The position numbers and the translations under genes were made by a program. The notes under the pieces were generated by a model that saw nothing but the letters and a program-made list of their open reading frames with translations, was not told the origin of the DNA and made no database searches. From positions 124,001 to 188,000 of the forward strand of contig NZ_JAQAGY010000006.1 of NCBI RefSeq assembly GCF_027533645.1: a DNA stretch of 64,000 nt. The letters run 5' to 3'. Source of the DNA: Paenibacillus caseinilyticus. GTDB taxonomy: Bacteria; Bacillota; Bacilli; Paenibacillales; NBRC-103111. Positions 57,221 to 64,000 of the stretch are shown one piece after another (within the stretch, counting starts at the first letter, position 1; every line of letters starts with the position of its first letter).

Positions 57221-59047
57221 TTATATTCCTTTACTGAGCACCCTTCTACCTGACTTAGCGTTGCCTCGTAGCATTGGGGACTGCCCCTTTTGACCAGTAT
57301 CGATCTCTTCAAGCTTTGGATTCAGAATTTCAAGAGCAGCTGTGTTGTACACGCGAAGGTCAAGGGGCTCGTTTCGCTCGCGTACCTTCTTCCATACCTT
57401 GTACGGGATGCCCTCCCGGTACCGTGTGACCTGCTTCTCTGCCGTCAATCCCTTGAAATAGTCTTGGTTGTACCCTTTCTCCTTCGGAAAGTGGCAGTAG
57501 TTCGGACCGGGATCCGCAGCCTGCAGGCGTGAAAACACCTTGGATTTCCCTTCATCGACTCCGAGGCTGAATAGGATCGCCTTCTCCCGCTTGGTGCGCA
57601 TATGACCGTTAAGGAACGGCACATACTCGCCGTTTTGGGCGCCCTGCCCCTTGATTGCATAGACCCTGCGGTTCTCAAGCTTCGCGCAGAATCGGTATAC
57701 GTCCGTGGTAAAGTGGCCGCCGGAGTCCATACAAGTACATGTGATGCTGTACTTCATCTGATTCCCCTTCGTCCAGGACCGGGAAAGGTACTCCCGAAGT
57801 TCATTCCATACCTGCGGCAATTTGAGGTCCCCGCGAATGACGTGGTACTCGATGCCCCAAGACTCTTTACCGGCGCCCCAGCCGACCACCTCGATTTCGA
57901 AACGGTCATCCTGGACGTCTACAGCTGCCGTCAGCAGCTTGACTTCATCCGGCACCGCATGCGGATACTCTTCCAGACGCTCGAAGAGCTTGTCTTCCGC
58001 AAGGCTCTCACCTTCTTCTTCCCATGTCTCGCCGAGGGCTGTATTGACCCAAACCTTCAGGGACTCAAGACCATCCTTTTTGGCCTTGCGGAAATCCTCA
58101 ATGATTTCGCTCCAGCGTTTCCAAGGGGATGCCAGCTCGTTGAGGTGGAATCCACGGATCTTTGCGTGATCCTTCCTGGCCACCCACTTGCCAGTTCCGG
58201 CCTTCCATTCGAACTCGCCATGCAGTGCCCCACACTGGGAGCATGCGTGGGTGGCGTCCGCAAAGTGAATCTGCCCCCAGGTCAGAGGCTGGTACTGCCC
58301 GCAGCTTGGGCAAGGGAGCTGCCACCGTTCCATGGTGCTGTCTTCATAGGCCGACTCAATCCGCGAAGCGCCCTTAATCGTTGGCGTGCTGACAAGGATG
58401 ATCTTTCGGTTCCAGAATGTCGTGGTCCGCTTGGAGACCAGGGAGACCGGGTCGCCCTCGGTGCCGGCGGAAGCCGGGTACCGATCCACCTCATCACACA
58501 GCACCACGCGGATCGGACGGCTGGCGAGAGTCGCCGGCGCATTTGCGCCCCCCAGCGTCACATGCCCGCCGGGGAATTTTTTATGCAGTATCGTGTTGTC
58601 GCTTCCGCGGCTTTTCACGTCTCGGATTTTCCCGCTTAGTGCAGGGGTATCCCGGATCATAGGCGCCAGCCGGTCCTTTGAGAACGCTTCGGCCATCCCC
58701 TCTGTCGGCTGGATCAGCATCATCGGGGCCGGATCGTAGTCCACAAAATACCCGATGGTGTTCAGGATGATCTCCGTTTTACCGACCTGCGCCGAGCTCA
58801 TGACGATAACCCACTCGATGCCCGCATCATTCACGGCATTCATGATCTCGCGCTGGAAAGGGGCCCGGTCCGTGCGCCATTGGCCAGGCTCGGCTGATGC
58901 CTCGGGGGAAAGCTTTCGGTATTCATCCGCCCACTCTGAGACTTTTAACTGTGGCGGAGGCGCCGCCAGCTTGGCGATCTCCCGGAACAGCCGCAGCGTC
59001 CGGCGTTTAATCGTCCTCATCCTCAATCTGCCCGATGTAATCCTCAT
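57221..59047 (-). CDS. Terminase large subunit (GpA family)
   Basis: A 608-residue packaging ATPase and nuclease of the lambda gpA family. Walker A SSAQVGKTE lies at 84-92, Walker B VVLCDEVDRYP near 181, and a zinc pair CPSCG/CSQCG near 249 and 272. The nuclease region contains AVDVQDDRFEIEVVGWG. It overlaps terS by about 40 bp, and the start could be the ATG at 59047 or 59020. GpA-type terminases usually package from cos ends. Confidence 0.95.
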   Translation of the reverse strand: MRITSGRLRMRTIKRRTLRLFREIAKLAAPPPQLKVSEWADEYRKLSPEASAEPGQWRTDRAPFQREIMNAVNDAGIEWVIVMSSAQVGKTEIILNTIGYFVDYDPAPMMLIQPTEGMAEAFSKDRLAPMIRDTPALSGKIRDVKSRGSDNTILHKKFPGGHVTLGGANAPATLASRPIRVVLCDEVDRYPASAGTEGDPVSLVSKRTTTFWNRKIILVSTPTIKGASRIESAYEDSTMERWQLPCPSCGQYQPLTWGQIHFADATHACSQCGALHGEFEWKAGTGKWVARKDHAKIRGFHLNELASPWKRWSEIIEDFRKAKKDGLESLKVWVNTALGETWEEEGESLAEDKLFERLEEYPHAVPDEVKLLTAAVDVQDDRFEIEVVGWGAGKESWGIEYHVIRGDLKLPQVWNELREYLSRSWTKGNQMKYSITCTCMDSGGHFTTDVYRFCAKLENRRVYAIKGQGAQNGEYVPFLNGHMRTKREKAILFSLGVDEGKSKVFSRLQAADPGPNYCHFPKEKGYNQDYFKGLTAEKQVTRYREGIPYKVWKKVRERNEPLDLRVYNTAALEILNPKLEEIDTGQKGQSPMLRGNAKSGRRVLSKGI

Positions 59048-59543
59048 TCTTCTCGTGGAAAACGTGAGGATCGTAATCCGACAGTTCGGTAAGGGCTTCG
59101 TGAACCTCCTGGGTCAGCAAGCTTTGGATGACCGCCAAATCCATCTTGCCGATTAACTGTGGCGATAACTTGGAGGGAAGAGCAAGAATCCGCGAACGGA
59201 AAGCTGCCACCATATCGTTCATGACAAACTCCACGTCTTCTGACCGATGCAGGTCGCCCCGTTTGACGGCAAGCTCCAGCTCGGCCTTCTCGCGCTTTGC
59301 CCGTTCATGCAGCGCTCGCTCGTGAAAATAATCGGCTTCCCCGTCGCCGCCTCCGCCTCGATCTTGAATAGATTTGATGTAATTCTGGATGCTTTCGGCG
59401 GCTTTGTACTTCCCGCGGGCCGATTTAATCAACACGCCATCCTCGGCCAGCTGCTGCACCCGGCGCGCACTCAGATTCAAAACGTCGGCCATTTGCTTGG
59501 TCGTAAATGTCATTTCGCTTTCGGTCGTTTTCTCGCTGCGCAT
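59007..59543 (-). CDS. Terminase small subunit (Nu1-like)
   Basis: A 178-residue DNA-recognition subunit. The N-terminal winged helix-turn-helix contains TTKQMADVLNLSARRVQQLAEDG. A coiled, charged region (ERALHERAKREKAELELAVKRGDL) and a C-terminal helical domain follow. GGGGGAGGTG lies upstream. It should recognise cos near its own gene. Confidence 0.92.
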   Translation of the reverse strand: MRSEKTTESEMTFTTKQMADVLNLSARRVQQLAEDGVLIKSARGKYKAAESIQNYIKSIQDRGGGGDGEADYFHERALHERAKREKAELELAVKRGDLHRSEDVEFVMNDMVAAFRSRILALPSKLSPQLIGKMDLAVIQSLLTQEVHEALTELSDYDPHVFHEKNEDYIGQIEDEDD

Positions 59544-59583
59544 TTCCTGCTAATTCACCTCCCCCTTGATACTCAAAAACAGC

Positions 59584-59607
59584 AAAAAAGCCTTGCGCAT
59601 CAAGGCT
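59584..59607 (-). terminator. Terminator/attenuator upstream of terS
   Basis: AGCCTTG and CAAGGCT form a short stem around ATGCG on the minus strand, followed by TTTTTT. It lies 40 bp before the terS start and could be the target of a late antiterminator. Confidence 0.6.
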
Positions 59608-59692
59608 TCAAAGTCTATGCATAATTATTCATACGCCTTGCATACCGCAGCGCAGAAACGAAATTTCATATGTCGCTAGCGCGTTTTCGGGC

Positions 59693-59731
59693 TCATGCGC
59701 ACCCGCATGCTTCCGGGACCCAGAGGGACCC
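59693..59731. other. Candidate cos region (inverted and direct repeats)
   Basis: ATGCG/CGCAT inverted repeat (59693-59706) is followed by two direct copies of GGGACCC (59715-59721 and 59725-59731) in the non-coding stretch just upstream of terS. This is where lambda-type phages keep cos. No cleavage site can be assigned from sequence. Confidence 0.25.
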
Positions 59732-59764
59732 ATGAAATTCACTCTTTTGCTTTAAAAAACAATT

Positions 59765-59835
59765 TTAGGCATCAATTCTGGAGGAGTATGCCTAATTGCG
59801 TCGAATTAAAATTACTGAGAAGGGAGGTCCAATAA
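59765..59835 (+). promoter_or_regulatory. Inverted repeat and 15-codon leader ORF before the 58-aa gene
   Basis: TTAGGCAT (59765-59772) and ATGCCTAA (59788-59795) are a perfect inverted repeat with GGAGGAG in the loop. The right arm holds the ATG of a tiny ORF, MPNCVELKLLRREVQ, whose TAA directly abuts the ATG at 59836. Such an arrangement would couple translation of the two. Confidence 0.45.
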
Positions 59836-60012
59836 ATGGCAGACTCAAAAACGATTCGTGAACTTGCAACTGAGGTCACAATTGCATGGATTAAGGCTAG
59901 AGCTGATGTCACTGCTGCTAACGGTGGCCCTACAGCTGAAAGGTCAGTGCCTAATCAAGCAGAAGTTGCTCAGTTTTATAAGTTTGTTCATGAGGCTATC
60001 AGGAGCACCTAA
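59836..60012 (+). CDS. Small plus-strand prophage protein (58 aa), unknown
   Basis: A 58-residue protein beginning MADSKTIRELATEV, then TIAWIKARADV and NQAEVAQFYKFVHEAI, predicted to be two helices. GGGAGG lies eight bases upstream and a strong terminator follows at once. This makes a complete small transcription unit opposite to terS and the recombinase gene. I do not recognise it; a regulator or phage-encoded inhibitor is possible. Confidence 0.75.
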   Translation: MADSKTIRELATEVTIAWIKARADVTAANGGPTAERSVPNQAEVAQFYKFVHEAIRST

Positions 60013-60013
60013 T

Positions 60014-60040
60014 AAAAACCACCCTTAGGGTGGTTTTTTT
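60014..60040 (+). terminator. Terminator after the 58-aa gene
   Basis: AAAAACCACCC and GGGTGGTTTTT form an 11-bp stem with loop TTA and a T-run. It starts one base after the stop. The following 260 bases (60041-60301) hold no gene that I can see. Confidence 0.85.
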
Positions 60041-60301
60041 ATGCACAAATCTAATCATTGAGTTACCCATATCTTATATTGTGTTGCACTCGCATGATCG
60101 GCTTCAGCCCTTATGCATCAAGGATTCATTACTGTTTCCCTAATCGAGTTCTACAACAGCTATTTGAAGTGAACAGGTGGTTTGAGCCCCCGTTATAGGA
60201 GTCCGCCACGCGCTCACAGCGCCGCACTGAGACACCAAAACAGGTTAATCGAACACTCGGACCTCATCATCATCAAGGTCTTATATGGCATCCTGAGACG
60301 C

Positions 60302-60844
60302 CTATAACCTGAAGCTACCCATCGACCTATCGACGGCATCCTGATTGATTCCGATGTACCGCAGGGTTATGGATGGATCGGAGTGATTGAATATGTCCAT
60401 CAGCAGGGCGACGTCCCTTGTCTTGTTGTAAAAGTGGTAGCCGAACGTCTTCCTCAGCGTGTGGCAGCCAATCTCCTCGAGGCCGAACATCCTGGCCACC
60501 TTCCGGAGCATCTTATATGCAGTGCTCCGGCCAATCGCCTGCTTCATGCCTTGCCGGCTCGGGAACAAATATTCATCCGCCTGCATGCCACTCGTATATT
60601 CCTGGAGCTCTTTTCTCAGGGCCGGGTTGATCATGAATCGTTTTTGCTTCCTCGTCTTCTGCTCCCGAATGCTGATCGTTCCACCTTGAACGTCTCCTAC
60701 CCGAAGCTTGAGGATATCGGAAATACGCAGCCCCGTATTGATGCCAACCAAAAACATGATGTAGTTTCGTTTGTTCGACTCCCGCAAGTATCTCTTGATG
60801 TCGATGATCTTATCAGGGTCGCGGATCGGCTGGACGATATTCAT
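60302..60844 (-). CDS. Short tyrosine recombinase (XerD-like)
   Basis: A 180-residue tyrosine recombinase. All catalytic residues are visible: Arg40 in TGLRISD, a lysine near 63-66, His128 and Arg131 in HTLRKTF, His154 in NHSDP and Tyr163 in LRYIG. The N-terminal core-binding half of full integrases is mostly absent, as in a class of short recombinases found before terS in Firmicutes phages. It may integrate the phage, resolve multimers or take part in control of late genes. A 57-residue gene lies directly upstream. Confidence 0.9.
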   Translation of the reverse strand: MNIVQPIRDPDKIIDIKRYLRESNKRNYIMFLVGINTGLRISDILKLRVGDVQGGTISIREQKTRKQKRFMINPALRKELQEYTSGMQADEYLFPSRQGMKQAIGRSTAYKMLRKVARMFGLEEIGCHTLRKTFGYHFYNKTRDVALLMDIFNHSDPSITLRYIGINQDAVDRSMGSFRL

Positions 60845-60857
60845 GGGCAGTCACCCC

Positions 60858-61031
60858 TCACTGAGCATACAAGTGAGAATCCATGAGATCATGAAGGGTC
60901 GGCGGCCGGTTGCGTGCCTCGTAATCCTCGCGGGCCTGTAAAACCAGCTCCAGCGCCCCACGGCTCACCGCGTATCCATGCTCCCTCATCTCGGTTTGAA
61001 TCGAATCGATCATGTCAGCCTTCTGTTCCAT
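60858..61031 (-). CDS. Small phage protein upstream of the recombinase (57 aa)
   Basis: A 57-residue protein beginning MEQKADMIDSIQTEMREHG and ending MDSHLYAQ, mostly helical. GGGAGGAA precedes its ATG. Its stop is 13 bp before the recombinase start, whose GAGGGGTGA site lies between. Cotranscription is likely. I do not recognise the family. Confidence 0.7.
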   Translation of the reverse strand: MEQKADMIDSIQTEMREHGYAVSRGALELVLQAREDYEARNRPPTLHDLMDSHLYAQ

Positions 61032-61254
61032 CGGTCATTCCTCCCGGTTTCTTTTCTCGTGAGCAGGTAACTGGCTTCGAACAAAATTGTTTGGACCCTT
61101 CCCAACGCCCCCAGACGCACCCTTTACACATTTCAGGTTGCTTTGGGGCTGGCGGATCCTGCTTGGCTTTTCCCAGCAGACGTATCGTCGCTACCACATC
61201 CCTTGAAATGCAAAAAGAGCCGCATGGGAGCAGCTCTTCTTGGTTAATATTCAA
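61015..61254 (-). CDS. Cysteine-rich small phage protein
   Basis: Up to 79 residues with CKGCVWGRWEGSKQFCSKPVTC-type spacing (CxxC-x12-C-x5-C), typical of zinc-binding small phage proteins. It overlaps the 57-residue gene by 17 bp. The start is doubtful, because a terminator-like hairpin covers the first 15 codons of the longest frame. A GTG at 61197 would avoid it and give 60 residues. Confidence 0.45.
   Translation of the reverse strand: MNINQEELLPCGSFCISRDVVATIRLLGKAKQDPPAPKQPEMCKGCVWGRWEGSKQFCSKPVTCSREKKPGGMTDGTEG
61212..61238 (-). terminator. Terminator-like hairpin after the 406-aa cargo gene
   Basis: AAGAGC and GCTCTT flank a 12-nt loop on the minus strand, and TTTTTGC follows. It lies about 110 bp after the stop of the AT-rich cargo gene. 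Confidence 0.5.
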
Positions 61255-61346
61255 TATTCGATGCTATCACTATAACACGGTCGCCGCCAAATGAACGGCC
61301 ATCTATCGGTCATTTTCCGGTCAGGAATCGGCCACTTTTCCCGACT

Positions 61347-62567
61347 TTAAAAATAACAAATAAAATGCGACTGTTCTTCCAGTAGTAAGCACAAGTAATA
61401 TTCATTCTCTAGGTGATTACCGTATCCTATTTTATATTCCAACTGAACACAACGTGCCTCATAATCCAATAATGTTACATCTTGATTTTCAGTATCTAAA
61501 AAGAGTGGTATGTCTCTTTGCGATCTATAGACCTTATCACTTTTCCTTAGTACAAAGTTGTCTGGTGAAAAATTTCTAAATCTATCGTTGTTATTTTTTA
61601 ACTCAAAGTTAATTCGTAAAGTATCATTTACATACTCAAATTCCAGATTTGTGATTATAAATAATTTTGCCACATGAATTAACTGTTTGCTGTGATAAAT
61701 AAAAATTTCTCTATTATCGATATTTCTTAATAATTCAAGAAATTTCCCTCTCTCTTCGCCTTTCTTTGATATCAATTTTGCAAGCTTTTTTTCATTAATC
61801 TCATTATATTGGAACCCCCTATTTTGGAGCTTTAGAAAAGTTCTCTTTATCTTTTTTAGAGGCCTTTCTGGATCTGCTAACTTTAGAAGTTTATTAAAAG
61901 CAGAATTAGAGTAAGATTTATTGTGAGAAAAAAACAGAACAACTTCACTAATTAACTGAGTAGCAGCAAATTTGTCTGATTGTCTTATTATTAAGATTGA
62001 CCAAAAATAATAATTAAACCTATATTTTTTTAGTTGCTTTTTAAAGTTTTGATTAGATAATTGCGCTTTTTCAATAATTATTATTGACTCATTTAAAAAC
62101 AAAGATAAAAATCTCATTTCACGAACATCAGGATAAAAACCTGTCATATCATCATAAAACTCATCACGTTTGATTCCATAATAACTGTCTATAAGCACTG
62201 GAGTTGCATACATAATATTGTTTGTTATATGTTTGTAAATCTTCTCCTTTATTTTGTGTTCATCAACTGATAATTTTATATCGTGTCCCTTTCTAGGAGC
62301 AGTTGTTATATCGTAATAACTGAAAATATCAAAAATAATCGGTGATATTAATTTTTGGTATACATCCTTATAGTATTTCTCTCTCTCCCTCTTTAGGCTT
62401 AATCTGTGGGAGAAATATTGAGCTGCAGATGCACCAAAAAAAGCACCGACTAAGGTCGCTGTTGAAGTAATTATCGCAGGTTGAAATTGACTCTGAGTAG
62501 ATGCAAGGGAACTAAGTATATTCGAAATATCAACCAAAAAATAAACCCCCATAAAAAAACATTTCAT
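61347..62567 (-). CDS. AT-rich membrane-anchored protein, unknown (406 aa)
   Basis: A protein of about 400 residues with one transmembrane segment, STATLVGAFFGASAAQYF, followed by a basic coiled region RLSLKREREKYYKDVYQKL. A large helical cytoplasmic part and a beta-rich C-terminus (about 300-400) complete it. No family recognised. Its DNA is far richer in AT than the phage structural genes, pointing to separate acquisition. The N-terminal anchor plus large soluble part resembles membrane-tethered defence or effector proteins, which is inference. The start may be the ATG at 62567 or a TTG at 62537 after GGGGG. Confidence 0.65.
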   Translation of the reverse strand: MKCFFMGVYFLVDISNILSSLASTQSQFQPAIITSTATLVGAFFGASAAQYFSHRLSLKREREKYYKDVYQKLISPIIFDIFSYYDITTAPRKGHDIKLSVDEHKIKEKIYKHITNNIMYATPVLIDSYYGIKRDEFYDDMTGFYPDVREMRFLSLFLNESIIIIEKAQLSNQNFKKQLKKYRFNYYFWSILIIRQSDKFAATQLISEVVLFFSHNKSYSNSAFNKLLKLADPERPLKKIKRTFLKLQNRGFQYNEINEKKLAKLISKKGEERGKFLELLRNIDNREIFIYHSKQLIHVAKLFIITNLEFEYVNDTLRINFELKNNNDRFRNFSPDNFVLRKSDKVYRSQRDIPLFLDTENQDVTLLDYEARCVQLEYKIGYGNHLENEYYLCLLLEEQSHFICYF

Positions 62568-62641
62568 TAATTATCATATTATAACGCTACTATTAATGGC
62601 AAAGGCAAAAAATAATGAGATCTATTTAAAAACCACAACTA

Positions 62642-62683
62642 GTGTCGTTGGTCATGCGACGTTGAGACAACGCCAACGAACAC
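62642..62683. repeat. Nested inverted repeat in the right-hand intergenic region
   Basis: TCGTTGG (62645-62651) pairs with CCAACGA (62673-62679), and inner CGTTG (62660-62664) pairs with CAACG (62668-62672). The two right arms are contiguous, forming a bulged hairpin. Confidence 0.6.
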
Positions 62684-62757
62684 GCCGTCTAAATTGGATG
62701 GTTTACAAAAATGACGTGTGGAGGGTTTGTTTCATCATCTTTATATCTGGGTAATAA

Positions 62758-62816
62758 ACAGTGCCGCTAGCGAGGCGGTACTGATTTTGGCCCCTTCGTG
62801 AGAAGGGGTCTTTATT
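62758..62816 (+). terminator. Two consecutive hairpins, second a likely terminator
   Basis: CAGTGCCGC/GCGGTACTG (62758-62782, then ATTTT) is followed by CCCCTTC/GAAGGGG (62791-62808, then TCTTTATT). They may end a short plus-strand transcript that also includes the inverted repeat at 62642. The remaining stretch to 63163 shows only a GC-rich 46-codon frame without a ribosome site; I see no gene in it. Confidence 0.5.
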
Positions 62817-63163
62817 ATGTGCCTGATTATTCAGCGAATGTTCATCAGCCGTTATCTTCGGACAATTCGATATATAATTCATCATTCGATGATCGGTAAG
62901 AATAATGCATGCTCCGTAGTCTGGATACTGAATATCAGTAACCCCACCCCTCGTATCCTGCGGGTATGGTCGTCGCCAGCCCCGTCGGTACCAGTGCTGT
63001 GACCACCGGTTCGATGATCAGCGTATCAGTAGCTACCAGATCGAAGCCGGCCGCTCAATCGATCCGTAGACAGCGCAAAAAATCGCCTGAGACGGCTTAT
63101 GGATGAATATTTTTTTAAAGTTATTGGAAACATGTAAAAGTAAAATAAAGGAGGAAGTCTAAT

Positions 63164-63652
63164 TTGAAAGCGATACTGTTGTTAACTATTCTTTGGGGTG
63201 GAAGTATTCAATCTGCTTTTACTGAGGTTACTACTATTAGTGCTCCAACGCATGAAAATCTACCTCTTGCCGTAGAAGATGCAACTAGAAATTATGAAAA
63301 GCTAACTAAATCTAATGTACTAAGACCCAAAAAAATTCCAATTGAGTTTACATCAAACTTTGGACAGATCGATACAAATAGTAACCAATTGGAATTAACT
63401 TATCGTAATGAAAGTACAAACGATATTTTTAAAATAATTGTGTTTTCTGATAAAAAAGACGATTATAACTCGGGATACACTAAGATCCGATTAGTTGATG
63501 GAACATATGCCTATTTCAAAGAACGCGGTATACACTCGACTCTAGAGTTCAAATATGGGGCTTTAACTTATAATATCGGTATGAGAAAATCACCAAACAA
63601 TGCTGAGCTAGTACTTCTCTCCAGTGTAGCCGACTCAATGATTCAAAAATAA
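63164..63652 (+). CDS. Small secreted protein, unknown (162 aa)
   Basis: A 162-residue protein starting at TTG (63164) with AAAGGAGGAAG well placed upstream. The first 20 residues (MKAILLLTILWGGSIQSAFT) are a short signal or anchor. The mature part is beta-rich with LELTYRNESTND and VDGTYAYFKERG, resembling DUF4367-like secreted domains only in general style. AT-rich like its neighbours. A terminator shared with the convergent gene follows. Confidence 0.7.
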   Translation: MKAILLLTILWGGSIQSAFTEVTTISAPTHENLPLAVEDATRNYEKLTKSNVLRPKKIPIEFTSNFGQIDTNSNQLELTYRNESTNDIFKIIVFSDKKDDYNSGYTKIRLVDGTYAYFKERGIHSTLEFKYGALTYNIGMRKSPNNAELVLLSSVADSMIQK

Positions 63653-63658
63653 AAAAAT

Positions 63659-63692
63659 CACCCTTCCACTTTTTAGGAAGGGTGTATTTTTT
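63659..63692. terminator. Bidirectional terminator between convergent genes
   Basis: CACCCTTCC and GGAAGGGTG form a 9-bp stem with T-runs on both strands. It serves the secreted-protein gene and the partial gene to its right. Confidence 0.8.
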
Positions 63693-64000
63693 CTATCGCT
63701 TATCAGTACTAATCATTGCACGGCCCGAACATCTACCAGATGTTCGATCTCCACATTCTACTCTTACATGATAGTAACCGGTTCCAGGGGAAGCAAATTC
63801 ATAGTAGTTGCTCCCCCCTTTTTGAGCTGCGTTAATTTGTTTGCTTATTACAGTCCCATTACCATCCACTACATAGGCAAACATATTGAACAAGCTGTCC
63901 CGGTTAGTATAGACCTCGAAATAAATAGCTGCCCCCTTCTCAGCATAGACATCGGAGGAATTTTCAATTTTGTCACCGGTTGACATAGTTACGTATTGGC
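63693..64000 (-). CDS. Secreted protein, 3' end only (cut by window edge)
   Basis: The last 100 or so codons of a minus-strand gene. The frame is open to the window edge (residues QYVT precede the first visible Met), so the ATG at 63986 is probably internal. The visible part is one beta-sandwich-like domain with YVVDGNGTVISKQINA and GTGYYHVRVECGDR, like a C-terminal PPC-type or carbohydrate-binding domain of secreted proteins. Confidence 0.55.
   Translation of the reverse strand, partial: QYVTMSTGDKIENSSDVYAEKGAAIYFEVYTNRDSLFNMFAYVVDGNGTVISKQINAAQKGGSNYYEFASPGTGYYHVRVECGDRTSGRCSGRAMISTDKR

Noticed and set aside
62817-63002. 61-codon plus-strand frame right of the hairpin cluster
   Set aside because: No ribosome site, odd composition, and it starts in the terminator tail.

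Overview
The window looks like chromosome of a fairly GC-rich, spore-forming Paenibacillaceae bacterium, most likely Paenibacillus; the species cannot be fixed from the sequence. The reasons are a Firmicutes-type core block (ylxM-ffh-rpsP-khpA-rimM-trmD next to rnc-smc-ftsY, fapR-plsX-fabHDG-acpP-fabF, ylbN-rpmF, tmcAL, sepM, ylbJ, coaD, rsmD), a FapR lipid regulator, the sporulation protein YlbJ, S-layer homology (SLH) domains, strong AGGAGG-type ribosome binding sites and several TTG or GTG starts.

Left end (1-7.2 kb): an apparent two-gene operon for an SLH-domain lipoprotein and a 1952-residue secreted multidomain surface protein. Both genes shift in base composition part way along, and both sit where rplS would normally follow trmD.

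Core block (7.2-29.2 kb): SRP targeting and rRNA/tRNA maturation, chromosome condensation, RNase III, type II fatty-acid synthesis with FapR control, L32, and the ylb genes. Nearly all are on the minus strand; tmcAL and ylbJ are on plus. Clear promoters precede ylxM and ylbN, and intrinsic terminators follow trmD, rnc, rpmF and sepM.

Prophage (about 29.5 to at least 61 kb): late genes of a contractile-tail phage on the minus strand. The head is lambda-like (TerS, GpA-type TerL, portal, ClpP-like protease, decoration protein, gpE-type capsid) and the tail is P2-like (sheath, tube, frameshifted tail chaperone, tape measure, gpX, gpD, short gpV, gpU, gp25, gpJ, gpI). These are followed by three beta-rich or enzymatic tail fibre/spike proteins, holin and glucosaminidase endolysin. 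One fibre of 1393 residues combines a golvesin-like domain, a glycosidase-like helical domain, an SGNH hydrolase and two Fn3 repeats. AT-rich cargo interrupts the late operon or flanks it: a DUF4238/SEC-C protein, a DUF6338-like membrane protein with two tiny convergent ORFs sharing an SVDK motif, and a 406-residue membrane-anchored protein. A short tyrosine recombinase lies upstream of terS. No repressor, excisionase or replication genes are visible, so the prophage either continues past the right edge, is defective, or is induced by other means.

Right end (61-64 kb): AT-rich cargo, a structured intergenic stretch, a small secreted protein, and a secreted protein cut by the window edge.
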